Below the pieces are notes generated by a model. That model saw only the letters and a list, made by a program, of their open reading frames with translations, had not been told where the DNA came from and searched no databases. The translations under genes were made by a program, and so were the position numbers. Shown here one piece after another: positions 46,606 through 57,985 of a stretch of 64,000 bases of DNA. Source of the DNA: Adineta ricciae (lineage: Eukaryota; Rotifera; Eurotatoria; Adinetida; Adinetidae). The first letter of the stretch is position 1, and each line of letters begins with the position of its first letter. The stretch spans positions 124,001-188,000 of the forward strand of contig CAJNOJ010000138.1 in assembly GCA_905250025.1 (NCBI GenBank). Reading direction: 5' to 3'.

Positions 46606-47538
46606 ATTTTATAAATGGAATGAAAGAAATCTTAGGTTCTATCTAAAATGAAAAACAAGTGAGAAGGATCTGGATTTTTATTTTTCTAGAATGTTAATCA
46701 GCGTAATTTATTCTTAATATAATAATATTGGAAAAGAAATCGTAAAAAGATAAAACGAAAAAACGTGCATTATTCAGCTCCTTGTTATATAACTGCCATG
46801 ACTGATATTATAACCTACCAGTGACCTTCAAAATAGTGCAAATTCTGAAAAAGATGGCGATACAATAAACGTTAAGTAAGTTTTATTTTCGAAAACCATT
46901 TTTTTTCAAATAAAAAGTATCATAATTTCATAAGATTTTTTACGTGCTTTTCAATGATGTATAATATGTCACTAATATTTATATATAAACAATACAATCC
47001 ACTTCGTAATCTTGTAACTCGTTTTTCTCAGCTTCAAGTTTTTCTGATTTTTTCTCCCTTGCGGAACATTTATCTGAACAACCAGTGAGAGTTAATTTAA
47101 ACTTTTTTTTTCATTCGAAAGAGCAAAGATTTCTCTAGAGATTGCCGGAACAAATTTTCAAAAGATGGAACTGTTCTCGAGAAACATGAAATTTACTGGA
47201 ACCACTAGAATCAGTTTTTGCAATTCTCAACTTGAAATAAGCGTTACAGCTGAATGAAAACGAATTTAAAAAAATCTGTTCCGGCAATTTATAGATATAA
47301 GTTTTTGCTTTATTTCAAAATAAATCCCGCCATTATTTGTGCTACCATTCGCGGGGAAAATGTTCCGCGCCAAAAGCCCTGTTTTTAGTAGTATTTGGCG
47401 GATAACTTTTTATTTACAAAAATTCATTGGTTGAAAATTTTATGAGACTCGAGTTATATTAGTTCTCAAATTTCCTGAAATTTTCGTACACATCCGTTGT
47501 ACCGTTCAAAAGATCGATTTCTGAGGGGGGGTTCCCCC
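46606..47538. other. Transposon right subterminal region / transposase promoter
   Basis: No gene. Contains the 5' flank of the transposase and the right inverted repeat. A GTTCCGGCAATTTATAG-type word near 47278 faces a GCCGGAACAAATTTTC word at 47143, a possible internal inverted pair. Confidence 0.5.
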
Positions 47539-47542
47539 TTAA

Positions 47543-48357
47543 ATAATCTCTATTTTTAGGCAACTCAAACTCTTTAGCACTTTCTTTTTTTTCTTGTTTA
47601 CATATTTTTACCCTTGAACATGTGTGCACGTGGAAAGAAAAAGTGATGTCTGGTTTAACTAGTAAAATCTTTTCAAGGTCTTGACAAAAAAGAAGTGTGA
47701 TTGTAATATTTTTTTCAATACGCATTGGCAAGCTGGACGATAAAATTAAAGTATATCAGGTGTTTGCATGTGCGACTGTTCTAATACTAAATGGATCAAG
47801 ACGATATGTTACCTCATAAGTTACTTACAACTACCCGTTTCTACTCTCTCGTACTCTCAGCGTATGAATCAGCGCACTTGTTGATTTTCATTCTATTCTC
47901 GTCTAAATTCATGACTTGTTTTGATTTGAAGTAAAATCGAACTGTGTAGATGGGTCGAAAAATACTTTTTGGACATCACTGTCTGAATCAAAGAGGAATT
48001 GAATGAGACTATATGAAAATAATGATTTTTTCGTCGATGTAAAAGTATTGACACAGAAAGTTTTCTCTCACACACAACGGAATATTGACATTCATTAAGC
48101 CATAACTTCATTCAAAGTTTTACTTTAACTTATCAGTAAGAGTTTTGCATTTGTGAAGAGACGTAACCTGCGAGAATAGCTATCGTGGATATGCACCATC
48201 ACATTCTTGTTAATTCATATAGGAGAGTTATTTATAATTAGGTACATCTATTTTTGGCATAATCGTTGCTGTTCAGCGAGATTTTCAAACATCTGAGTGT
48301 TTAGAGAAGTTTCTGACTCCACATTCTCGGCAAGAATGCGACGGAAAAATCCGGCAA
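47543..48357. other. Intergenic, block B
   Basis: Continues the homology to block A from 13415 onward. Near 48335 about 100 bp present in A (around 14180-14285) is missing, which removes the A-copy start codon of the next gene. Confidence 0.7.
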
Positions 48358-48849
48358 ATGGAAACATTCTGCTCAGGGTCAAAGATTAACCGTTCACAGA
48401 TTGGCTCGTACGGCATACTGAATGATCGTCTGACAACATGTTTTTGTCAACCCTTACGATCGACCTTGATTGAACTCAGTACCAAAAATGAACAACTAAA
48501 ACAACGGATGAATGCACAACAAGCTGAAATAGATAGTTTAAAAGATCAATTATCAAGTGAGTTGTGCTATCTCTTTCTTTTCATTGAAAAGTGTGATTTA
48601 TAAGCGCTCCTGTTATGTATGAAACGCACTCGAATGAAACATTTCTATGTAGGCCTACTGAACAAAAAATCGAACAGTGAACTATCATCATCAGAAAAAA
48701 GTTCATATAACAATTGTCGTGATTGTCTTTACCTGACCGCTACTGGTTGTAATCCAGCCGGTTATTATCATACAACTTATGAATTCGACGATAAAGGAAT
48801 AAAACATGGTGTTTCGATTTCTTATTGTAAATGCCGTTGTCCTAAATAG
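48358..48849 (+). CDS. Coiled-coil/Cys-rich protein, copy B, 5'-shortened
   Basis: Exons 48358-48556 and 48653-48849; 131 residues from the first remaining in-frame ATG (METFCSGSK), against 157 in copy A. The coiled coil is identical to copy A. The tail keeps CKCRC but ends CPK, and it has lost CNNCR (YNNCR here) plus a 4-residue stretch after GYYH. Loss of the original start and of paired Cys suggests weak constraint or decay. Confidence 0.55.
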
Positions 48850-49202
48850 CGATTGTATGAAACATGTTCGTGTTAACATAGTACTTGCAAGGTGTAAAGA
48901 TTTACACAACTTCATTATGACTCATTTGTTTTAAATTTTTCTGACATATTTTATTCTTAATATTGATCAATGTACTATGTTGCGAACGAAAACATCGAAA
49001 TGCTCTCTTTACTGACAACAGAGGGTGTCACATATCAGAATAAAAAATACCACGGGTTTCGGATTAGACATTTCTATATGTGTTGCCATCTTTGATATGT
49101 AAAGATAATGTTTAACCTAAATACTTCGATAGATTCAAAATAATCGCTGCTCCTTTTGCAAAGCTTAATAGTATATATGTATAGGTTTGTTAGTTTCTTT
49201 TT

Positions 49203-50207
49203 TTAAGTTCTTTGAATAATTCCCACACGTCCAGTGCGCAAATTAAAAGGTATTATTGACTGCCGACGCTTTCTAATTCCAAAAAGTTTCTTCATCTTGG
49301 TGTCAAGTTCATGTGTTGCGAAACAGCAGATAAATGGAAAGAAAAAAATCAATTGAATAGAAAAATAAGTAAGATGAGTCATTAGTTTGATGAATACAGG
49401 TGAACTCATACCACATATTACCAGTGTTCTGACTATTGATCGCGGAACGTTGAAAATGAAATAGAGTATTGATATGGACAATAACTGAATTGTCATCTTA
49501 CGCTGTTGTCGCCAACGGATTGGACAATTCAAACGATGCTTTTGCAGTAAAACTCGAATGAGAAGACCGACGCTGAAGGTTACTATAACGAATGTTGGTA
49601 TTATTTGGTGACAAATTGAGTCATACGTTCCCAAAACCGGCAAGTTGAAACTGCAAATAATCGGAACACCATTTATTGGTGACAACAGAGTTGTTTTCTG
49701 ACAGGGTGAAAGAAAGACGACGTAAAACCAATACGCGTAGCAATAGGTCAGGATTAGCATGAAAGGTAGATAATGCATGAAGAAACGTTGTCTTTTTGTC
49801 GTCATCCAATGATGATGAAAGACAAGGATATGCCGCTCAATCGTCGCCCAAGCGAAACCTATCAATACTGATACGAAAGATGAGTTGTCGATGAATATCC
49901 AAAAATTGGTGAAATCAAGTGTAATATGCCAAGAATATCCAACAAGAAAGAAATGAAGCATGAATGGGACAGTGGTCAACTGATAAATCAATCCAACGCA
50001 TAGAAGAATAATTATAAAATGGTTGTGTGGAGCTCGACGAAGTGTTCGCTTAGATAGAATATAGCACAGTATAAACAGAGCACATGACACCGATAGAATA
50101 TCTAGTATAAGATAATTCCAAAATCGAACAGAGACAGGAATAACTATGTCATAAGGTGCCATCAATGTCGCCATTTGTTGATCGTTTAAATTGAGGGTGC
50201 TCGTCAT
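49203..50207 (-). CDS. Seven-transmembrane receptor (rhodopsin-like), copy B
   Basis: Single exon, 334 residues from ATG at 50207, the same length as copy A. An in-frame ATG exists at 50306, but the extra residues look like translated intron and are not shared with A. TM3 ends WATIERHILVFHHHW, and FIFNVPRSIV in TM6 is unchanged. Substitutions are frequent in loop 2 and the N-terminus. Confidence 0.8.
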   Translation of the reverse strand: MTSTLNLNDQQMATLMAPYDIVIPVSVRFWNYLILDILSVSCALFILCYILSKRTLRRAPHNHFIIILLCVGLIYQLTTVPFMLHFFLVGYSWHITLDFTNFWIFIDNSSFVSVLIGFAWATIERHILVFHHHWMTTKRQRFFMHYLPFMLILTYCYAYWFYVVFLSPCQKTTLLSPINGVPIICSFNLPVLGTYDSICHQIIPTFVIVTFSVGLLIRVLLQKHRLNCPIRWRQQRKMTIQLLSISILYFIFNVPRSIVRTLVICGMSSPVFIKLMTHLTYFSIQLIFFFPFICCFATHELDTKMKKLFGIRKRRQSIIPFNLRTGRVGIIQRT

Positions 50208-52294
50208 CGTGGTAAAGAATATTGTTAGCGATTGTTGTTTCACTAATGATCTGTAATAGAAAAAAAAATGCACCGGTAGAGGCAACACAAGTATATAAAA
50301 GAACATGTTGACCTACAAAGCTGTTTTACCGTGATTCTATATAAGTAATGCATCTGTGTGGTTTTTACAGAAAAAGTGGAATTAGAGAGAGAATCTTCGT
50401 CGAAGAGTGACATTTCTTGTTTATTCTTATGCGTGGTAGCCTGATTCAATAAACTCAAGATATTCCGGATGTCAGCGCTTCTTTTGAACATATATTTTAA
50501 TCAGTAAAGTGGATGAAGCAGGTACTTTGCCCTTTGCAAAGACATGAGGAGAAACAAAGAAATTTTAAAATAGATCCTCCTGTAATAGCTTGAAAGTTCC
50601 TAGTAACCGATTGTTTGTGAGATAGTAAAGTTGATTTTCAATCGAGCTATGGTCTTACTCTTTCACGATGTTTTATTAAATGGTAACAAAATTTCTTGGA
50701 TTTCAAGCAGGATTAACACGAAATCAAGATTGTCACGTTTTACACGTCACTCGTATTTGGGGTAAAACGATAAATTCATTACTCGGATAGCTCGTTGGCG
50801 TGAAATCTATTAATTCTTTAACGATCGTGTCAGACGTTTATCTTTTACAACCATTTGAAAAACCATACAAGGGGAGCGAATCCAGTGAAGTTCTTCTATT
50901 TCCGGAAAATTCTTATTCTCTTGTCGAAATTTCCACTTTGTCAGAAACATCTCAAGCACGGAGAATATGTTCTCTCTGGTGTAAGATAACGAGTGTTAGT
51001 TAATCTTTTCGAAATAATTATCTTTTGAGAGTTGTTTGAAACCTTCTAAGTCAGGAATTTACGTTGAAAGACATGAAACATCAAACTATCTGTATCATAC
51101 GTTTCAAGAGATCTGAGTCTTTCCTTTCTAAAATGGAGATCATTACTGTTTAATACATTTATCGGCACTGAATAATCCGAACGATTCTCATTAGATTTGT
51201 TCTGGAGACAATGATATTCACGGCGGGGTATTACAACTACGTTGAATTCGCTTCAAACCATTGGCCTGAAACAAAATTCCGAAAATCATTAATAATACTT
51301 ACAAGAAGAAACTCTATTGAAAGATAGTCTTTATAAGAGATCGAGAAATTTAGCGTTTCTTAGCGCACGGCTCCTTGTTATTCTAAGATCTCATTTCTGT
51401 CAGAGCATCTGACGACGCCTTCGTTGGTATATGAGTGAAAGCTCTAATTTGACAGTGTTTCGAGGTCCATACGTCGTATCGAAGTTATTTCTAACAATTA
51501 AATAGATAAATGAGGTTGTATTTCAGCAATTGGTCATCATTTATTATCGCTAGTTAAAGAATTGCGGCAACGAGAACCACATAGCATTTGTGCTTATTTA
51601 CATCTCTTTGTAATCGCATTTCAGCATCCCTTGCCCACCAGTGAAAAGCTGACTTCGGCACAGCAGATACACGATCGCGGTTGTTTCTTCGGGCAAAAGC
51701 AAAGTTCTCCATGTCAGTCAAAATGAAAATGTCTAAGGACAAGTGTTATTCATAGGATAAGACGACCTAGATACCTCCAAACTTTCATTAAAAATAGTGT
51801 CAATTTTTCGATGAGAATCTTCTTCGACACTTCATATCTTTCGCCATAAGATGATTCTTAACCCTTTAGAGGCCGGAAACACACATGTGCGTCTTTTGTA
51901 CTAATTCCTTCAGAAATAATTAAATATAAATAGATTCGATATTCAATATCCTTCTGTATGCGTAAAGTCATATTAACAATCTACTTCAGTAAAAATCTGA
52001 ACAATTTTTCGACTTTTTTCCATAGCGTAATTGTGTCGAAAAAACATACATGCACTCAATATATTCGGCTACAAGACTCACATTTTCCTATCAGGCTGCG
52101 TATATCTTTATGAATTCCCCACAGCTTGATGGCATCAAAATACACTGATGAGATGCTAATTCACTAGCGCAGCAGGATGATATTCATTTCCGTATAAATC
52201 TTGAGATTGCATTACACTGTCACCTTAAGTTCAATAGTCTAACGTCTTTCCTTTCTCATTTTTATTTTCCATTACACCGATCAAAGAGCACACC
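50208..52294. other. 2.1-kb intergenic region conserved with block A
   Basis: Counterpart of 16176-18374, with small deletions. No convincing gene on either strand. Confidence 0.5.
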
Positions 52295-52512
52295 ATGGCA
52301 TTGTCAAAGACTGGATTTCTTTGGTTACATATCATTCCGTTGATCCCATCGCTTCTGCTCACCCTCTTTATTCTCTATCACCTTCTCAAAAGTCGACCAC
52401 TTCGTTCAGCATTGAACAATCATGTCATTATTCTCATGCTTCTATTTGGTCTTGTTGTCGAACTCACAGACGTCGTCTGGTTTATTGCATTTTATCACAA
52501 TGGCATCGCTCT
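52295..52512 (+). CDS. Seven-transmembrane receptor, truncated by contig join
   Basis: First 72 codons of the WASIERH receptor, identical in protein to 18375-18590, then a single N. The continuation into PGM2 is not a fusion gene; the missing C-terminal 250 residues are simply not assembled here. Confidence 0.8.
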
Positions 52513-52513
52513 N
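52513..52513. other. Single-N contig join
   Basis: Joins the middle of a receptor gene to the middle of PGM2. Confidence 0.85.
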
Positions 52514-54219
52514 CAGCGCTCTTTGCTCATGAGCAATTTCGCGTCTATCTATTCGATTCAATCACTGTTCCAACACCGATGATTTCCTTTGCAGTTAAAA
52601 AACTAAAATGCCAGGCGGGTATTGTTGTTACCGCTAGTCACAATCCAAAAGAAGATAATGGATACAAAGTCTATTGGAACAATGGAGCTCAGATCATCTC
52701 ACCTGTTGATGTGAAAATAGCCGAAGAAATTGAGAAGAATTTAGAACCATGGAAAGATAAAGCCTGGCAATTAGATATACTCGATAAAAATAAATCTAAA
52801 CTCGTCTCCGATCCCATTGATGAGGTATGTGATATGTACATGTCAGAGTTATCAAAATTAATTCATTTTCCGGAAATCAATGCGACCGTACCGTTAAAAT
52901 TTGCTTATACGCCAGTACATGGTGTCGGTCAACCGTATGCCGAACGTGCTTTTGCAACGTTTAAATTTCCACCGTTTATTTCTGTTCAAAAACAAAGTGC
53001 GCCAGATCCTGAGTTTCCTACCGTCAAATTTCCCAACCCCGAAGAAGGCAAAGAAACATTGGCATGCGCTATCCAAACAGCTAATGAGCAAAATGTAGAC
53101 TTTATCTTAGCCACAGATCCGGATGCTGATCGGTTTGCATTAGCAGAAAGAGATCCACGAGAGAACAGTGAAACTGGTTGGAGAATATTCACTGGTAATC
53201 AGCTCGGAGCTTTACTTGGTAAGTTTCTATTCGATGAGTTTGATTGACTACTAGTGATGACTATAGGCTGGTATCAGTGGTTCACATGGCGCAATCGAAA
53301 TCCTACAGTTGATGTCAAGGATGTTTATATGATTTATTCAACTGTTTCATCTCATATTCTGAAATCGATTGCAGAAGTTGAGGGGTTTAATACAATTGAA
53401 ACATTAACTGGATTTAAATGGATAGGAAATAAAGCTCATGAGTTACTCAATGACAAGAAGCATGTCTTATTTGCTTTTGAAGAATCGATGTGAGTCTAAC
53501 AAGGATCGTCTTTTTGCGATAATGATAACATGGTTCTTTTAGCGGTTTCATGTGTGATGCACATAACGTTTTGGATAAAGATGGCATTTCAGCTATGTGT
53601 GTTGGCGCGGAAATGTGTGCGTACTTAAAGTCCATTGGACGAACATTACATCAACAACTACGCGAAGTATCCATTCTCTACGGTTATCACATTAATAGTA
53701 ATTCCTATGTTACATGTAATCAAACCGATGTTATGTTGAAAATTTTCGATCGTCTTCGTCATTTTGATAAAAATGATTCTGAGGTGAGTTAATTACTTGA
53801 TATTTCGTTGTTAATCATCAAATTATAGAACAGTCCTGTTGGTCGTACCAAGGAAAAAGATTCCGAACAAAAAACGCTCGTACAGTACTCCAATAAACTG
53901 AAGTCTCACATCGGTGATGATGAAAATGAAGCTGTTGATAAGAAAAAGAAAGAAGAAAGTTATGTTTACCCGAAGAATTGCGGACATTATACAATCGTAG
54001 GTATTCGTGATTTAACTGTTGGAATTGAAGTTGATTTTCGTGATGGTGGGAAAGACAAAAAGCCGGTGCTTCCATGTTCATCTGCCAATCAAATGATTAC
54101 GTTTTATTTTGATAATGGATGTGAAATGACTCTTCGAGCTAGTGGAACTGAACCGAAAATCAAATGGTATTCAGAAATTCGAAAGAAACGAGAAAATGCC
54201 GAACCGACGAATGAAAATC
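52514..54219 (+). CDS. PGM2: Phosphoglucomutase 2 / phosphopentomutase, copy 1, both ends missing
   Basis: Exons 52514-53218, 53267-53489, 53543-53783, 53829-54219, all in phase; introns 45-53 bp. PGM2 interconverts hexose or pentose 1- and 5/6-phosphates in the cytosol. Hallmarks are the catalytic serine loop [17 protein letters not shown], the metal loop ATDPDADR, the sugar loop EESIGFMCD across an intron, and the phosphate loop [12 protein letters not shown]. About 140 N-terminal residues and the last 43 are absent because of N joins. An insert of charged residues (KKKKEES) before PKNCGHY is lineage-specific. Confidence 0.9.
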
Positions 54220-54220
54220 N
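54220..54220. other. Single-N contig join
   Basis: Sequence jumps back from near the PGM2 3' end to a point equivalent to 52600. Confidence 0.9.
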
Positions 54221-55971
54221 AAACTAAAATGCCAGGCGGGTATTGTTGTTACCGCTAGTCACAATCCAAAAGAAGATAATGGATACAAAGTCTATTGGAA
54301 CAATGGAGCTCAGATCATCTCACCTGTTGATGTGAAAATAGCCGAGGAAATTGAGAAGAATCTAGAACCATGGGAAGGTAAAGCTTGGCAATTAGATATA
54401 CTCGATAAAAACAAATCTGAACTCGTCTCCGATCCCATTGATGAAGTATGTGATATGTACATGTCAGAGTTATCAAAATTAATTCATTTTCCGGAAATCA
54501 ATGCGACAGTACCGTTAAAATTTGCTTATACGCCGGTACATGGTGTCGGTCAACCGTATGCCGAACGTGCTTTTGCAACGTTTAGATTTCCACCGTTTAT
54601 TTCTGTTCAAAAACAAAGTGCGCCCGATCCTGAGTTTCCTACCGTCAAATTTCCCAATCCCGAAGAAGGCAAAGAAACATTGGCATGCGCTATCCAAACA
54701 GCTAATGAGCAAAATGTTGATTTTATCTTAGCCACAGATCCGGATGCCGATCGGTTTGCATTAGCAGAAAGAGATCCACGAGAGGATAGTGAAACTGGTT
54801 GGAGAATATTCACTGGTAATCAGCTTGGAGCTTTGCTTGGTAAGTTTCTATTCAAAGAGTTTGGTTGACTACTAGTGATGACTATAGGTTGGTATCAGTG
54901 GTTCACATGGCGCAATCGAAATCCTACAGTTGATGTCAAGGATGTTTATATGCTTTATTCAACTGTTTCATCTCATATTCTGAAATCGATTGCAAAAGTT
55001 GAGGGGTTTAATACAATTGAGACATTAACTGGATTCAAATGGATAGGAAATAAAGCTCATGAGTTACTCAATGATAGGAAGCATGTCTTATTTGCTTTTG
55101 AAGAATCGATGTGAGTCTAATAAGGATCTTCTTTTCACCATAATGATAACATGATTCTTTTAGCGGTTTCATGTGTGATGCGCATAACGTTTTGGATAAG
55201 GATGGCATTTCAGCTATGTGTGTTGGTGCAGAAATGTGTGCGTACTTAAAGTCCATTGGACGAACATTACATCAACAATTACGCGAAGTATCTATTCTCT
55301 ACGGTTATCACATTAATAACAATTCCTATGTTACATGTAATCAAACGGATGTTATGTTGAAAATTTTCAATCGTCTTCGTCATTTCGATCAAAATGATTC
55401 TCAAGTGAGTTAATTACTTGATATTTCGTTGTTAATCATCAAATTATAGAACAGTCCTGTTGGTCGTACCAAGGAAAGAGATTCCGAACAAAAAACACTC
55501 GTCCAGTATTCCAATAAACTGAAGTCTCACATCGGTGATGATGAAAATGAAGCTGTTGATAAGAAAAAGAAAGACGAAAGTTATGTTTACCCGAAGAATT
55601 GCGGACATTATACAATCGTAGGCATTCGTGATTTAACTGTTGGAATTGAAGTTGATTTTCGTGATGGTGGGAAAGACAAAAAGCCGGTGCTTCCATGTTC
55701 ATCTGCCAATCAAATGATTACGTTTTATTTTGATAATGGATGTGAAATGACTCTTCGAGCTAGTGGAACTGAACCGAAAATCAAATGGTATTCAGAAATT
55801 CGAAAGAAACGAGAAAATGCCGAACCGACGAATGAAAATCCGATGATAGATGATGAAAACTTTCGACAAGAAACGAGAAAAGAACTCGAAGATTTAGTTG
55901 ACATGGTTGTCAAAGAATTTCTCCAACCAGAAAAGAATCATCTCGGCGAACGAGAAACTTCGCGAAAATAA
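54221..55971 (+). CDS. PGM2: Phosphoglucomutase 2 / phosphopentomutase, copy 2, 5' missing
   Basis: Exons 54221-54839, 54888-55110, 55164-55404, 55450-55971, ending TSRK and TAA. 54221-55840 aligns base for base in length (1,620 bp) with 52600-54219 and differs by scattered substitutions, such as EPWEGKAW versus EPWKDKAW. All four active-site loops are intact. The C-terminus ends in EEL/KEFLQPEK-type helix residues as in animal PGM2. This is an allele or homologue of copy 1; the 5' exons are cut by the N at 54220. Confidence 0.9.
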
Positions 55972-56141
55972 CAACACATCTCTTTTTCGTTTCAAATAAA
56001 ATATTCAAGCCAAAACGTATACACCTTCTCTTTTTCTCTTACGTTCTTTACAACGTGTGTTGAAGGAGTAATGTATATACATATCCTATCGTTTCCTTAG
56101 TAAATTTTATTCGCACTTAATAACCTGCTTTAACGCTTACG

Positions 56142-56516
56142 ATGTCCTCGTCATCGGACGTACTTACAGGGCGTTGCTGCTGTGGTGATGTGAAAGCGAA
56201 AATTAGTCGTTAATCCTTAGCAGATAAATCAAACGAAGTTATGTTATGCCATTGCTCGAATTGTCAACGTGCTGGTGGTGGATTAGGATCAATGGATTGC
56301 ATGTTATCTGACGACAACGTTGTTATCATTAATGATAAATCGCCAATACCGAAATATGAAGATATGGATATGAAATCGAAAGGTGCAGTCGAACGGCACG
56401 TTTGTAGTAGATATGGTAGTCCGATTTACTACAAGGCTCCGAAAAATAATCTAAGAATGACGATAATTAAATTGAGCTTGTTTGCTGAAGAATTGAACGA
56501 ATTATTATGTCCATAG
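56142..56516 (+). pseudogene. GFA/CENP-V-type zinc protein with in-frame stop
   Basis: The frame starts MSSSSDVLTGRCCCGDVKAK, hits TAA at 56211-56213, then continues in the same frame with VMLCHCSNCQRAGGG and on to RHVCSRYGSPIYYK. CxCGxV and CHCxxC are the Zn ligands of the glutathione-dependent formaldehyde-activating (GFA) fold. With the stop between the two Cys pairs the reading frame is broken, so it is probably a pseudogene. A tiny intron removing the stop is unlikely. Confidence 0.65.
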
Positions 56517-57491
56517 AAAGAAATCTTTTAATGTAACGAAATGAACAAATGGAAGAAGAAGATCGATGGTGCAAAGGATTATGATGAAAGTGTCGTCTAA
56601 ACATCATCAAGTGGAAAATTGAGATTAACTTTGAATTCTTGATGTTACAGAGACTTGTTTTGTTTTACATTTTAGAATAAAACGCATAATGAACTTCAGT
56701 TGCAATATAAATTATCGTGTTCTTCGTCTGATGACTATACGTGCATTGATATGGTCGATATTTATTGTAGTACTCGCAGAATTGCAATCACAATACGACT
56801 TTCCTTCTGAATATCCATAAACATCATTCAGAAAACGTGTGTCCATAATTTGTAATTCGTTTATTAAGCACGTATCAGCACATTGCAAAAAGACATCTAT
56901 CGTATCGTCGCGAGTTCGTCGAGAGATGATACAATCAATGAGTTTCAAACTCTTCGAAAATCAGGCCATTTTCGCTGATAAATCGACCGGAATAGAATTG
57001 TGGTGCTTGAAATATAGATACTCCTGTTCATCCATGGTTATTCCTGGCAGTAGAAAGATCATTCATTCATTCTTAATTGACAGAAACAGTGTTAAGTACC
57101 CACAGAACGAAATTTGTAGCCGATCTCACCGAATATTTGATGATTAATCGGAATTTGTGAATAAGTTGAATTGTTGGTGATTTAACACTCGTGGTTTGTG
57201 TAATATATATCAATGATGTGAAGAGAAGAAGACTGAATAATCGCATTATACGATATATTTCGGTAAAAACGATTAATACGCAACACTTCTCGTAAGAGAG
57301 GTCTTGTTCCGTGACATAATGGATTCGAATATACTAAGATAGACGCACTTGCGTGGCTGAATGTATTTAAGGACTCTTTTATAACTATCTCAGTCATTTC
57401 TTAGTAAAACAAAGTGAACTAAATTCAACAACACGAAACTAAACTAAGACGTGTTTATTTTTACAACTTAATTATTTAATTGTTAGTACAT
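56517..57491. other. Intergenic with a short conserved frame
   Basis: A plus-strand frame at 56731-56817 (MTIRALIWSIFIVVLAELQS..., 29 codons, signal-peptide-like) and one at 56839-57147 have diverged counterparts near 61450-61760. The second copy breaks both, so coding status is doubtful. Nothing else recognised. Confidence 0.35.
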
Positions 57492-57640
57492 CATTGCTGT
57501 CCGTTAGATTGTAACCATTCTATTGATTATTATTTTCAATATTAACTTATTTGATCGACTCCCTCACAATAGGAAACATATCATCATACACGGCATGATT
57601 GTGAATATCTGGTTTCATGTAACATTATGACCTCATTTAG
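57492..57640 (+). pseudogene. 7TM receptor relic
   Basis: About 150 bp closely resemble 24114-24276, the TM5-loop region of the receptor at 23585, but with stops and a deletion in the loop. Present also at 62038-62186. Confidence 0.7.
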
Positions 57641-57985
57641 TCTTTTGTTTTCACCCATAGTTTCAACACTTTCTATCACGGTTTTTTTTGTTTGAGTACA
57701 TGAACAAGGAGAAAAAAGACCAATTGAGACCAACGAGAATTGTTAACGTCATTCCTGTTCTTTCTTTCACTTAGCAACTGATTGTGAACGGCGGGTCTGT
57801 GGCAAACAATTTTGAAAGTGTTTTAACCCTGTTTGTGTGGAAATGATGGAGATGTGGAAAAAAAGTTTTCTAAAAAAATAGAAGAGAAACAGAGAATGTT
57901 TAAATAAAAAAAGTCTCGCATTAGGAAGGAGGAAGTGAAACCAACAGTTTTGCTTTTACCAACGTACTCATCTTGTATATAAAAA

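Larger units (their letters stand above)
42526..47538 (-). mobile_element. Intact 5,013-bp Kolobok/Mutator-like DNA transposon
   Basis: Flanked by TTAA on both sides (42522-42525 and 47539-47542); block A shows a single TTAA at the orthologous point. Terminal inverted repeats start GGGGGAACCCCCCTCAGAAA; the right end has one extra C/G and then agrees for several more bases. It encodes a complete spliced transposase and a second small ORF, both on the minus strand. TTAA duplications are typical of Kolobok and piggyBac. The protein is of the Mutator-like/Kolobok kind, not piggyBac. All parts being intact points to a recent insertion. Confidence 0.93.
37917..52512 (+). repeat. Block B: colinear homologue of block A
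   Basis: Matches 150-192 plus 8863-18592 in the same order and orientation across the degenerate stretch, fuseless-like, tubby-like, coiled-coil/Cys-rich, receptor and first part of a second receptor. Differences are substitutions, small indels, the 5-kb transposon in B, the 8.67-kb insertion in A and a deletion of about 100 bp near 48335 in B. Exon lengths of the spliced genes are identical. It is cut by a single N at 52513. Confidence 0.92.

Noticed and set aside
52321-53247. Long open frame joining a receptor-overlapping frame to PGM2
   Set aside because: It crosses the single N at 52513, and the receptor part is in the wrong frame; it is a contig-join artefact and not a fusion gene.
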